Origin: an uncultured Bacteroidales bacterium
GTDB taxonomy: Bacteria; Bacteroidota; Bacteroidia; Bacteroidales; Paludibacteraceae
Direction of reading: 5' to 3'
DNA: 8,367 nt
NCBI GenBank assembly: GCA_900321775.1
Contig: ONXE01000080.1
Location: forward strand, 1 to 8,367
The position numbers and the translations under genes were made by a program. Below the pieces are notes generated by a model that was given only the letters and a program-made list of their open reading frames with translations, ran no database searches and was not told the origin of the DNA. Shown in pieces: positions 1 through 6,585 of this stretch (position 1 is the stretch's first letter; each line of letters starts with the position of its first letter).

Positions 1-1
1 T

Positions 2-184
2 CAGTACGAGGAGGCCATCGCCGCCATCGACAAGTCCATCGAGCAACTGCAGAAAATCAAGGAGAAACTGACCAGCTCGGGCAACAACCTGCGTCTGGCT
101 AACAACAAACTGCAAGATATAACCATCAAAAAACTGACCCGTGGCAACAAAACCATGGAGGATATGTTCTCTGCTGAGTCGTGA
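2..184 (+). CDS. DUF2130 domain-containing protein, C-terminal fragment
   Basis: This frame is open from the window edge and ends at TGA 182-184, giving 60 residues of a C-terminus. The fragment is a charged helix (IDKSIEQLQKIKEKL) followed by NLRLANNKLQDITIKKLTRGN and a short tail. The LRLANNK...IKKLTRxN ending is what I remember as the conserved end of DUF2130 proteins (about 420 residues, coiled coil plus a nuclease-like fold of unproven role). The match is from memory, not a search. Its stop overlaps the GTG start of uvrA by 4 nt (GTGA), so the two are probably co-transcribed and translationally coupled. The N-terminal part and promoter lie outside the window. Confidence 0.72.
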   Translation, partial: QYEEAIAAIDKSIEQLQKIKEKLTSSGNNLRLANNKLQDITIKKLTRGNKTMEDMFSAES

Positions 185-2844
185 AAGAAGAAGGTTGGAT
201 ACAAGTAACAGGTGCGAGGGTACATAACCTCAAAAACGTGGACGTGCAAATCCCGCGCGGCAAACTGACTGTGTTCACAGGCCTGAGCGGAAGCGGTAAG
301 TCCAGTCTGGCTTTCGACACCATCTTTGCCGAGGGCCAGCGACGCTATATCGACACCTTCTCGGCCTATGCTCGCGGCTACCTGAACAACATGCGACGGC
401 CCGAGGTGGACAAGATAACAGGCCTGTCGCCCGTGATCAGTATCGACCAGAAGACCACTTCGCACAACCCGCGCTCCACGGTAGGAACTATCACGGAAGT
501 GTATGATTATCTTCGACTTCTGTTTGCCCGTGCGGGTATAGCCTACTCGTACAACACAGGCGAGGAGATGGTGCATTACACCGACGAACAGATCACCGAC
601 ATCATCCTGCACGACTATGCAGGCGAGCGCATCTATATCCTCGCGCCGCTGGTCAACAACCGTAAGGGCCATTACAAAGAACTGTTCGAACAGACCCGCA
701 AGAAAGGGTTTGTCTATGTGCGCGTGGACGGAGAGATTCAGGAGTTGACGCAGGGCATGCGCGTGGACCGCTACAAGAACCACACGATAGAGGTGGTAGT
801 GGACAGGATTGTTGTCGGAGATGACAGTCAAAGGTCAAAGGTCAAAGGTCAAAGGGAAGAGGAGGACAGTCAAAGGGAAGAACTGCAGAAGCGCATACTC
901 GACTCGGTTTCGCATGCGATGCAACTGGGCGGCGGACTATGTATGGTCACACGCAAAGGCGACAATGCGCTGCATTATTTCTCGCGCTCGCTGATGTGTC
1001 CCACCACCGGCATCGCCTACGCTGAACCCGCGCCGCACTCGTTCTCCTTCAACACCCCGCAAGGTTGGTGCCCCTGCTGCCGGGGGCTGGGTATCGTGCC
1101 CACGGACAAACGTTCCGACGAGGACCTGCCGGACGAGGAGAGCGTGATTGCCTGGCTGGAAGGCAAGATAAGCGACCCGAACAAACCCGCTGAGAACGAG
1201 AACTCGGAAGAGCCCTCCGACATGCAGGAATGTCCCGAGTGTCATGGGCAAAGGCTCCGTCGCGAGTCGCTGATGTTCCGCATTGGCGACAAGAATATCG
1301 CCGAGTTGGCCAGCATGGACCTGACGGAACTGCGCACGTATCTGAAGAACGTACAACTGAACGCGCGCCAGCAACGCATAGCCGAGGAGATCCTCAAAGA
1401 GATAGACAAACGCCTCGCTTTCATGGAGGCGGTGGGGCTGCAGTACCTGAACCTGAACCGCCCGAGTGATTCGCTGTCAGGCGGTGAGGCGCAGCGTATC
1501 CGTCTGGCCACACAGATAGGCAGCCGGTTGGTGAACGTGCTTTATATTCTGGACGAGCCGAGCATAGGTCTGCACCAGCGCGACAACGAGCGCCTGATTA
1601 ATTCGCTCAAAGAACTGCGGGATCTGGGCAACACGATAATCGTGGTGGAGCACGACGAGCAGATGATGCGCAGCGCCGACTGGATTGTGGACATCGGACC
1701 CAAGGCCGGACGTCTGGGCGGCAAGATCCTTTTCTCGGGCACACCCGAAGAGATGCTCCAAACCGACACTCTCACGGCCGATTACCTCAACGGCAAGCGC
1801 AAGATGCCCGCCAGCGAGAACCGGCCCGGCAGCGGCGACGTGCTGGTGTTGCAGGGCTGCCACGGCAACAATCTGAAGGACGTGACCGCCGAAATCCCCC
1901 TTGGCACGCTGACGGTAGTGACAGGTGTCTCGGGCTCCGGCAAATCGACCCTCATCAACAAGACGCTCTACCCCATCCTCTCGCAGCGGTTCTATCGTTC
2001 CCTGCGCCGACCCATGCCCTACGACAGATGCTTCGTGCGCACGGCGGAAGGAGAGGAGGTGGATTACGCCAAGTGCATCGGCAAAGTGGTGGCAGTGGAC
2101 CAGTCGCCTATCGGGCGCACTCCGCGCAGCAATCCCGCCACATATACGGGCGTCTTTGCCGACATACGCGCGCTGTTTGCCGAACTGCCCGAGTCGAAGA
2201 TACGCGGCTGGAAACAGGGGCGTTTCTCCTTCAACACCAAAGGCGGACGTTGCGACGAATGTGCCGGGAACGGCTACAAGACCATCGAGATGCGTTTCCT
2301 GCCTGACGTGTACGTGCCCTGCGAGGTCTGTGGCGGACAACGCTACAACCGCGAGACGCTGGAGGCGCGCTTCAAGGGCAAGAACATCGCCGAAGTGCTG
2401 GACATGACCATCAACCAGGCCGTGGAGTTCTTCGAGGCACAACCGCATATCCTGAATAAAATCAAGACGTTACAGGAGGTCGGACTCGGGTACCTCAAGC
2501 TGGGACAATCCAGCACCACCCTTTCCGGCGGTGAAGCCCAGCGCATCAAACTGGCGACGGAACTGTCCCGACCCTCTACGGGCAAGACCCTGTATATTCT
2601 GGACGAGCCGACCACGGGTCTGCATTTCGAGGACACGCGCGTGCTGTTGGGCGTACTGCAAAAACTGGTGGACAAGGGTAATTCTGTCCTCATCATCGAG
2701 CACAATTTGGACATCATCCACGCTGCAGACTACCTGATTGACCTCGGGCCGGAAGGTGGTCGAGATGGCGGACAGATAGTGGCCGCAGGCACGCCCAAAC
2801 AAGTCAAAAAGAACAAGAACAGCCGAACAGCTCCCTTCCTATGA
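181..2844 (+). CDS. uvrA: Excinuclease ABC subunit A (UvrA)
   Basis: UvrA is the damage-sensing ATPase of nucleotide excision repair; as a dimer it loads UvrB on lesions. Both ABC modules look intact. The first has Walker A GLSGSGKSS (34-42), signature LSGGEAQRIRLA (432-443), Walker B LDEP (457-460) and switch histidine EHDE (490-493). The second has Walker A GVSGSGKST (582-590), signature 781-792, LDEP (807-810) and EH (840-841). The C-terminal zinc hairpin is complete (C691/C694, C714/C717). The first hairpin is C273-P-T-T276 with C297/C300, so one cysteine is missing. The stretch between C300 and C351 is about 50 residues, against about 125 in E. coli as I recall it, so the insertion domain is short. 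Residues 215-234 hold a repeat-encoded insert (see 823-876). Length is 887 residues against about 940 usually. The GTG start is supported by the normal UvrA N-terminus and the 4-nt overlap with the upstream stop; no ATG lies nearby. The stop overlaps the next gene (ATGA). Confidence 0.96.
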   Translation: MKEEGWIQVTGARVHNLKNVDVQIPRGKLTVFTGLSGSGKSSLAFDTIFAEGQRRYIDTFSAYARGYLNNMRRPEVDKITGLSPVISIDQKTTSHNPRSTVGTITEVYDYLRLLFARAGIAYSYNTGEEMVHYTDEQITDIILHDYAGERIYILAPLVNNRKGHYKELFEQTRKKGFVYVRVDGEIQELTQGMRVDRYKNHTIEVVVDRIVVGDDSQRSKVKGQREEEDSQREELQKRILDSVSHAMQLGGGLCMVTRKGDNALHYFSRSLMCPTTGIAYAEPAPHSFSFNTPQGWCPCCRGLGIVPTDKRSDEDLPDEESVIAWLEGKISDPNKPAENENSEEPSDMQECPECHGQRLRRESLMFRIGDKNIAELASMDLTELRTYLKNVQLNARQQRIAEEILKEIDKRLAFMEAVGLQYLNLNRPSDSLSGGEAQRIRLATQIGSRLVNVLYILDEPSIGLHQRDNERLINSLKELRDLGNTIIVVEHDEQMMRSADWIVDIGPKAGRLGGKILFSGTPEEMLQTDTLTADYLNGKRKMPASENRPGSGDVLVLQGCHGNNLKDVTAEIPLGTLTVVTGVSGSGKSTLINKTLYPILSQRFYRSLRRPMPYDRCFVRTAEGEEVDYAKCIGKVVAVDQSPIGRTPRSNPATYTGVFADIRALFAELPESKIRGWKQGRFSFNTKGGRCDECAGNGYKTIEMRFLPDVYVPCEVCGGQRYNRETLEARFKGKNIAEVLDMTINQAVEFFEAQPHILNKIKTLQEVGLGYLKLGQSSTTLSGGEAQRIKLATELSRPSTGKTLYILDEPTTGLHFEDTRVLLGVLQKLVDKGNSVLIIEHNLDIIHAADYLIDLGPEGGRDGGQIVAAGTPKQVKKNKNSRTAPFL
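823..876 (+). repeat. GTCAAAG heptamer tandem array inside uvrA
   Basis: Four perfect head-to-tail copies of GTCAAAG occupy 827-854. After a 14-nt GA-rich spacer comes a fifth copy at 869-875. The array is bounded by the direct repeat GACAGTCAAAGG at 823-834 and 865-876, which are 42 nt apart (six 7-nt units, 14 codons). It is translated as DSQRSKVKGQREEEDSQREE, a hydrophilic stretch between the ...VVVDRIVV strand and the LQKRILDSVSHAM helix, where E. coli UvrA has only a short link. Removing one 42-nt period would leave an in-frame, more typical UvrA. A change of one unit would shift the frame. Confidence 0.9.
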
Positions 2845-4829
2845 TTACCAACTCATTGCTCATAGTCACGATTATCCTGCTGATCATTCTGGTAGTGCCC
2901 ATCCTCTGCGAGAAAGTTCATCTGCCGGGCATCGTCGGCCTGATTGTGGCAGGCGTCATCATCGGCCCGCATGCGCTGGGGTGGATCGGGCGGGACGAAA
3001 CCATCGAGACCTTGGGCAAACTGGGGTTGCTGTACCTGATGTTTATGTCCGGAATAGAAATCAGCCTGAGCGACTTGCAGCGCGAGAAATACAAGAGCAT
3101 GCTGTTCGGTATTTTCACGTTTACCATCCCTGCCGTGCTTGGTTTTGCGGCCAGCCGTTGGGTGTTCGGTTACGACCTTCCCGCATGTATTCTGCTGGGT
3201 TCGATGCTTGGCAGTCACACGCTGATTACCTACCCTGTGGTCAGCCGTTATAACATCCAGCGCAATCGTGCCGTCAGCCTCATCATCGGCGGAACTATTG
3301 TGGCCGTGACGGCGGCGATGATTGTTCTGGCGGTTATCGCGTCCGTAGCGCGCGGACATATGGGCACGTGGTTCTGGGTGCGCATGGGTATAGGTTCGGT
3401 TGTGATGCTCGTGGCATTGTTTTACGGCATGCCGCGCCTCACGGAGCAAGTATTCAAACGGTTCAACGACAGCATCGTCGAATATACGTTCGTCATCCTC
3501 ATGGCCGCCGGATCGGGCGTTCTGGCGTGGTTGGCGGGCCTGGAGCCGGTGTTGGGCGTATTTCTGGCAGGATTGGCCCTGAACCGGCAAATTCCGAACC
3601 TCTCGCCTCTGATGAACAAAATCAACTTCGTAGGCAACGCGTTGTTCATTCCGGTTTTTCTGATCAGCGTAGGCCTGCTTATCGACCTGCATGCTTTCAC
3701 CCAAGGCTGGAGCGCCCTGCTGGTGGCAGCACTGATGACGTTGGCCACTATCCTGGGCAAATGGCTGGCGGCATGGCTGGCGCAGAAATCGTTCCGCCTC
3801 AGCCGTTACCAGCGCCAACTGACTTTCGGCCTCAGTAACGCCAAAGCCGCCGGTTCGTTGGCAGCCGTGACGATTGCGTACTACCTGGGCATCTTCGGCG
3901 ACAACGTACTTAACGGTACGGTCATCATGATTCTCATCACGTGTGCCGTCAGTTCGTTCCTGACCGAGCACGCAGCCAAACATATCGCGCTGGAAGAAAA
4001 CGACGCTGAGGCCGAGCCCCTGCAACCTGCGCGCATACTCATACCCGTAGCCAACCCTGACAATAGCGGACGACTGGTGGAACTGGCCACTTTTGTCACA
4101 GACCGTTCCTCCTCGCTGCATGCCATGGCTGTCATCCGCCAACCCGAAGAACGGCAGCAGGTAGAACGGATGCTGGATCAGGTGGCCCGTATCAGCGCCG
4201 CCGCCGACTACCGCATGAACCTGCACACGCAGATGGCGGTGAACATCTCCAACGGCATCCTCAGTATCGCCAACGCTGAGCAGATAACGCATATCTTCGC
4301 CGGCATGCCCGAGGACGAAGCACAAGGCTTCGGCAAAGCCCTCAATCCGCTGCTTACTACCGCTCCGCAGGGGCTTTGGCTTTACCACACTCTGCAACCC
4401 CTGAAGACCATCACCAACGTGCGCATCCTGGCGCCGGAACATGCGGAGAAGGAGTCCGGCTACAACGAGTGGCGACATATGGTGGCACGCATCATCGAAC
4501 AGACGCAGGCCGATGTGACCCAGGAGGTGATGACCTCGTGGGCTGTGCTGCCCCGCATCGCCGATTCGATGGCAGAGAACGACCTGCTTATCGTGGTTCA
4601 GGCACGCCCGTCCACCGTCTCTTTCCACCCCGACATGATGCAAACAGGCGAAGTACTGAAGACCGCGTTCCGGGAGCGCAACTACCTGGTTATCTTCCCA
4701 CAACTCAAACTCGACGCACAGCAGGACAACCCCTTCTTCTCCGAATTTGCCCGACACAACGAATCGTCGTTCGCCCTCTTCGAACGTCTCCACAACAAGC
4801 GTCATCAAAGCAAAGAGGGTGCAGACTGA
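2841..4829 (+). CDS. CPA2-family cation:proton antiporter with C-terminal stress-protein-like domain
   Basis: This is a 662-residue inner-membrane protein. Residues 1 to about 390 are a Na+/H+-exchanger (CPA2, Kef-like) domain with roughly 12 hydrophobic segments, including the opening helix MITNSLLIVTIILLIILVV, GLIVAGVIIGPHALG (33-47), SHTLITYP (125-132), GVFLAGLALNRQIPNLSPLMNKINFVGNALFIPVFLISVGLL, and LSNAKAAGSLAAV followed by NGTVIMILITC. From about 398, ARILIPVANPDNSGRLVELA starts a cytosolic universal-stress-protein-like region to about 640, probably regulatory. The family exchanges Na+ or K+ for protons. The ion is not predictable here. Residues 150-157 read GGTIVAVT, where relatives I recall read GGTMITDT, so the usual aspartate is V156. 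The ATG overlaps the uvrA stop (ATGA), implying translational coupling. The family call is firm; transport activity is uncertain. Confidence 0.88.
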   Translation: MITNSLLIVTIILLIILVVPILCEKVHLPGIVGLIVAGVIIGPHALGWIGRDETIETLGKLGLLYLMFMSGIEISLSDLQREKYKSMLFGIFTFTIPAVLGFAASRWVFGYDLPACILLGSMLGSHTLITYPVVSRYNIQRNRAVSLIIGGTIVAVTAAMIVLAVIASVARGHMGTWFWVRMGIGSVVMLVALFYGMPRLTEQVFKRFNDSIVEYTFVILMAAGSGVLAWLAGLEPVLGVFLAGLALNRQIPNLSPLMNKINFVGNALFIPVFLISVGLLIDLHAFTQGWSALLVAALMTLATILGKWLAAWLAQKSFRLSRYQRQLTFGLSNAKAAGSLAAVTIAYYLGIFGDNVLNGTVIMILITCAVSSFLTEHAAKHIALEENDAEAEPLQPARILIPVANPDNSGRLVELATFVTDRSSSLHAMAVIRQPEERQQVERMLDQVARISAAADYRMNLHTQMAVNISNGILSIANAEQITHIFAGMPEDEAQGFGKALNPLLTTAPQGLWLYHTLQPLKTITNVRILAPEHAEKESGYNEWRHMVARIIEQTQADVTQEVMTSWAVLPRIADSMAENDLLIVVQARPSTVSFHPDMMQTGEVLKTAFRERNYLVIFPQLKLDAQQDNPFFSEFARHNESSFALFERLHNKRHQSKEGAD

Positions 4830-4851
4830 GTAATACCATTGTAATACCATT
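4830..4851 (+). repeat. 11-bp perfect tandem duplication
   Basis: GTAATACCATT occurs twice in direct succession, at 4830-4840 and 4841-4851, beginning right after the TGA of the antiporter gene. It has no inverted symmetry, so it is not a terminator by itself. It is most simply a slippage duplication in the 3' untranslated region. It does not share the 7-nt period of the other repeats in the window. Confidence 0.85.
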
Positions 4852-4868
4852 CTGGCACTCCCTCACAG

Positions 4869-4928
4869 GAAAAAACTACTTTTTTCGGGCAAAATAAGAG
4901 AAAAAACGCCAAAAAAGCACTTTTTTTG
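4869..4928 (+). other. AT-rich stretch with two A/T hairpins, possible weak terminators
   Basis: Two short inverted repeats lie between the antiporter gene and the tRNA promoter. One is G-A6 / CTAC / T6-C at 4869-4886. The other is A6 / GCAC / T6 at 4911-4926, followed by one more T. The stems are almost wholly A:T, so they are weaker than a normal intrinsic terminator, but they are the only candidates for ending the DUF2130-uvrA-antiporter transcript. The A- and T-tracts could instead bend DNA or act as upstream elements for the promoter that starts at 4937. Confidence 0.35.
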
Positions 4929-4936
4929 TCAAAAAA

Positions 4937-4968
4937 TTTGGTCAGTTCAAAAAAAAGCAGTACCTTTG
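4937..4968 (+). promoter_or_regulatory. Bacteroidales-type promoter for tRNA-Cys (and possibly sufB)
   Basis: TTTG at 4937-4940 and TACCTTTG at 4961-4968 are separated by 20 nt. They match the -33 TTTG and -7 TAnnTTTG elements of the major sigma factor of Bacteroides and relatives, whose usual spacing is about 19-21 nt. Transcription would start near 4973-4976, giving a leader of about 25 nt before the mature tRNA at 4998. A-rich tracts lie directly upstream and between the two boxes. I see no comparable promoter between the tRNA and sufB. Confidence 0.8.
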
Positions 4969-4997
4969 CACCCGCTTTCGAAAAAAGAAACGCTTTT

Positions 4998-5069
4998 GGT
5001 ACCTTGGATGAGCGGTTTAGTCCCCGGTCTGCAAAACCGGTCAGTGCGGTTCGACTCCGCAAGGTACCT
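4998..5069 (+). tRNA. tRNA-Cys (anticodon GCA)
   Basis: The cloverleaf folds cleanly over 72 nt. The acceptor stem is GGTACCT (4998-5004) with AGGTACC (5062-5068). The D-arm is GAT/GTC with GG in its loop (5014-5015). The anticodon stem is CCGGT/ACCGG (5024-5028 and 5036-5040) around loop CTGCAAA, giving anticodon GCA at 5031-5033. The variable loop is TCAG. The T-arm is TGCGG/CCGCA with loop TTCGACT. The discriminator base at 5069 is T (U73), the identity base for cysteinyl-tRNA synthetase. CCA is not encoded, so it must be added after transcription. It lies about 25 nt downstream of a strong promoter and just upstream of sufB. Confidence 0.97.
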
Positions 5070-5075
5070 CTCAAG

Positions 5076-5099
5076 AAAATCACCGGGTGTGATTTTTTT
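5076..5099 (+). terminator. Intrinsic terminator between tRNA-Cys and sufB
   Basis: AAAATCAC (5076-5083) and GTGATTTT (5089-5096) form a perfect 8-bp stem with a 5-nt loop CGGGT, and the T run goes on to 5099 (seven T in all). It starts 6 nt after the tRNA end and stops 20 nt before the sufB ATG. The stem holds only three G:C pairs, so leaky termination is plausible. It could set the ratio of tRNA to sufB message. Confidence 0.72.
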
Positions 5100-5119
5100 G
5101 TGTTTTATAGACTTACCAA

Positions 5120-6550
5120 ATGAACGATCTGATTCAGGACATAACAGGTTCGGAGTACAAGTACGGCTTCACAACGGATATCCAGACGGACATCATCAGC
5201 CGCGGCTTGAACGAAGACGTCGTGCGCCTTATCTCGGAGAAGAAAGGCGAGCCGGAGTGGTTGCTGGATTTCCGGTTGAAGGCACTGCGCAAATGGCAGA
5301 CGATGCCTCTTCCCACGTGGGCGCACCTGCATATTCCTGAAATAGACTTCCAGAATATCTCCTACTACGCTGCACCTAAGACCCAGCGCGACGACGCGCC
5401 CAAAGAGATTGACCCGGAGCTGATGAAGACCTTCGACAAGTTGGGCATACCCCTGGAGGAACGCGCAGCCTTGAGCGGAATGGCCGTAGATGCTGTTATG
5501 GACAGCGTGTCTGTCAAGACCACGTTCCGCGAGACCCTGCAAAAACTGGGCATCATCTTCTGCTCCATCTCCGAGGCCGTGAAAGAACATCCTGACTTGG
5601 TGCAGAAATATCTCGGCTCCGTCGTTCCCTACACCGACAATTTCTACGCTGCGCTCAACTCGGCAGTCTTCTCCGACGGTTCGTTTGTCTATATCCCCAA
5701 GGGTGTCCGTTGTCCGATGGAACTGAGCACCTATTTCCGCATCAACGCCGCCGGAACGGGACAGTTTGAGCGTACGCTCCTCATAGCCGACGAAGGCGCT
5801 TACCTGAGTTATCTGGAGGGTTGCACTGCCCCGATGCGCGACGAGAACCAACTGCACGCAGCCATTGTAGAAATCATCGTACACAAAGATGCAGAGGTCA
5901 AGTACTCGACTGTACAAAACTGGTATCCGGGCGACAAAGAGGGCAAGGGCGGCATCTACAACTTCGTCACCAAACGCGGCATCACCTACGAGAACGCGCG
6001 CCTAAGCTGGACGCAGGTGGAGACCGGCAGCGCCATCACCTGGAAATACCCCAGCTGCATTCTTCGAGGCGACAACTCGTCGGCGGAGTTCTACTCCGTG
6101 GCCGTAACGAACAACTTCCAGCAGGCCGACACCGGCACGAAGATGATTCACCTCGGGCGTAACACGCGCTCGCGTATTATATCTAAAGGTATCAGCGCCG
6201 GACGTTCGGAGAACAGTTACCGCGGCTTGGTCAAAGTGGTACCGGGCGCCGACAACGCACGCAACTACTCGCAGTGCGATTCGCTGCTGCTGGGCGACAA
6301 ATGCGGCGCACATACTTTCCCGGACATGCAGATCGACAACCCTACAGCCGTAGTCGAACACGAGGCCACGACCAGCAAGATCTCCGAGGACCAGCTCTTC
6401 TACTGCCAACAGCGAGGCATAGGCATGGAGGACGCCGTCGGACTAATCGTGAACGGTTACGCCAAAGAAGTGCTGAACAAACTGCCGATGGAGTTTGCTG
6501 TAGAGGCCCAGAAACTGCTGCAAGTCAGTCTGGAAGGAAGCATCGGATAA
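5120..6550 (+). CDS. sufB: Fe-S cluster assembly scaffold protein SufB
   Basis: SufB works in the cytosolic SufBCD complex, which builds Fe-S clusters from sulfur released from cysteine by SufS. The 476-residue product matches SufB along its length (E. coli about 495 residues). It has an N-terminal helical region with PEWLLDFRLKALRKW (45-59), then a beta-helix core with GVRCPMELSTYFRIN, LLIADEGAYLSYLEGCTAPM and SAITWKYPSCILRGD, and a C-terminal helical part ending VEAQKLLQVSLEGSIG. Counting back from the C-terminus, C386 (QCDSLLLG) and E415 (EHEATTSKI) correspond to E. coli C405 and E434, which are needed for cluster assembly. ATG 5120 is the natural start, with no Shine-Dalgarno, which is normal in this phylum. 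sufC, sufD and sufS do not follow; the next gene converges from the other strand. Expression probably depends on read-through from the tRNA-Cys promoter. Confidence 0.96.
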   Translation: MNDLIQDITGSEYKYGFTTDIQTDIISRGLNEDVVRLISEKKGEPEWLLDFRLKALRKWQTMPLPTWAHLHIPEIDFQNISYYAAPKTQRDDAPKEIDPELMKTFDKLGIPLEERAALSGMAVDAVMDSVSVKTTFRETLQKLGIIFCSISEAVKEHPDLVQKYLGSVVPYTDNFYAALNSAVFSDGSFVYIPKGVRCPMELSTYFRINAAGTGQFERTLLIADEGAYLSYLEGCTAPMRDENQLHAAIVEIIVHKDAEVKYSTVQNWYPGDKEGKGGIYNFVTKRGITYENARLSWTQVETGSAITWKYPSCILRGDNSSAEFYSVAVTNNFQQADTGTKMIHLGRNTRSRIISKGISAGRSENSYRGLVKVVPGADNARNYSQCDSLLLGDKCGAHTFPDMQIDNPTAVVEHEATTSKISEDQLFYCQQRGIGMEDAVGLIVNGYAKEVLNKLPMEFAVEAQKLLQVSLEGSIG

Positions 6551-6585
6551 TTGACGATTGGACGATTTACGATTGGACAATTGAA
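6550..6585 (+). repeat. Degenerate 7/8-nt tandem repeat between convergent genes
   Basis: From the last base of the sufB stop, the gap reads as units ATTGACG, ATTGGACG, ATTTACG, ATTGGACA, ATTGAAC. ACGATTGGAC appears exactly twice (6554-6563 and 6569-6578). The outer AATTG and CAATT could pair only weakly, so this is not a convincing terminator. It fills the whole 35-nt space between the stop of sufB and the stop of the U32 gene. The alternating 7 and 8 nt units suggest a decayed heptamer array. Confidence 0.7.

Noticed and set aside
1..831. Open frames on the - strand across the start of uvrA, and the one at 1477-2448
   Set aside because: They are antisense shadows of uvrA and have no start context, motif or neighbour support.
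809..994. A short + strand frame overlapping the uvrA repeat
   Set aside because: It is not a gene of its own. It matters only as the frame that would be read if one heptamer unit were lost.
2853..4850. A 665-codon open frame antisense to the whole antiporter gene
   Set aside because: Its product is rich in His, Gln and Arg with no recognisable motif, it exactly shadows a well-supported membrane protein, and it reflects the codon bias of GC-rich coding DNA.
4972..4994. A small hairpin in the tRNA leader around GCTTTC/GAAACGC
   Set aside because: It needs a bulge in a six-pair stem, so it is too weak to call as a regulatory structure.
5100..5119. A separate sufB promoter just after the terminator
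   Set aside because: The 20-nt stretch has no TAnnTTTG box and no room for a -33 element before the start codon.
6549..6582. A bidirectional terminator between sufB and the U32 gene
   Set aside because: Only five A/T-rich base pairs could form between its ends, with a large loop; the tandem-repeat reading explains the sequence better.
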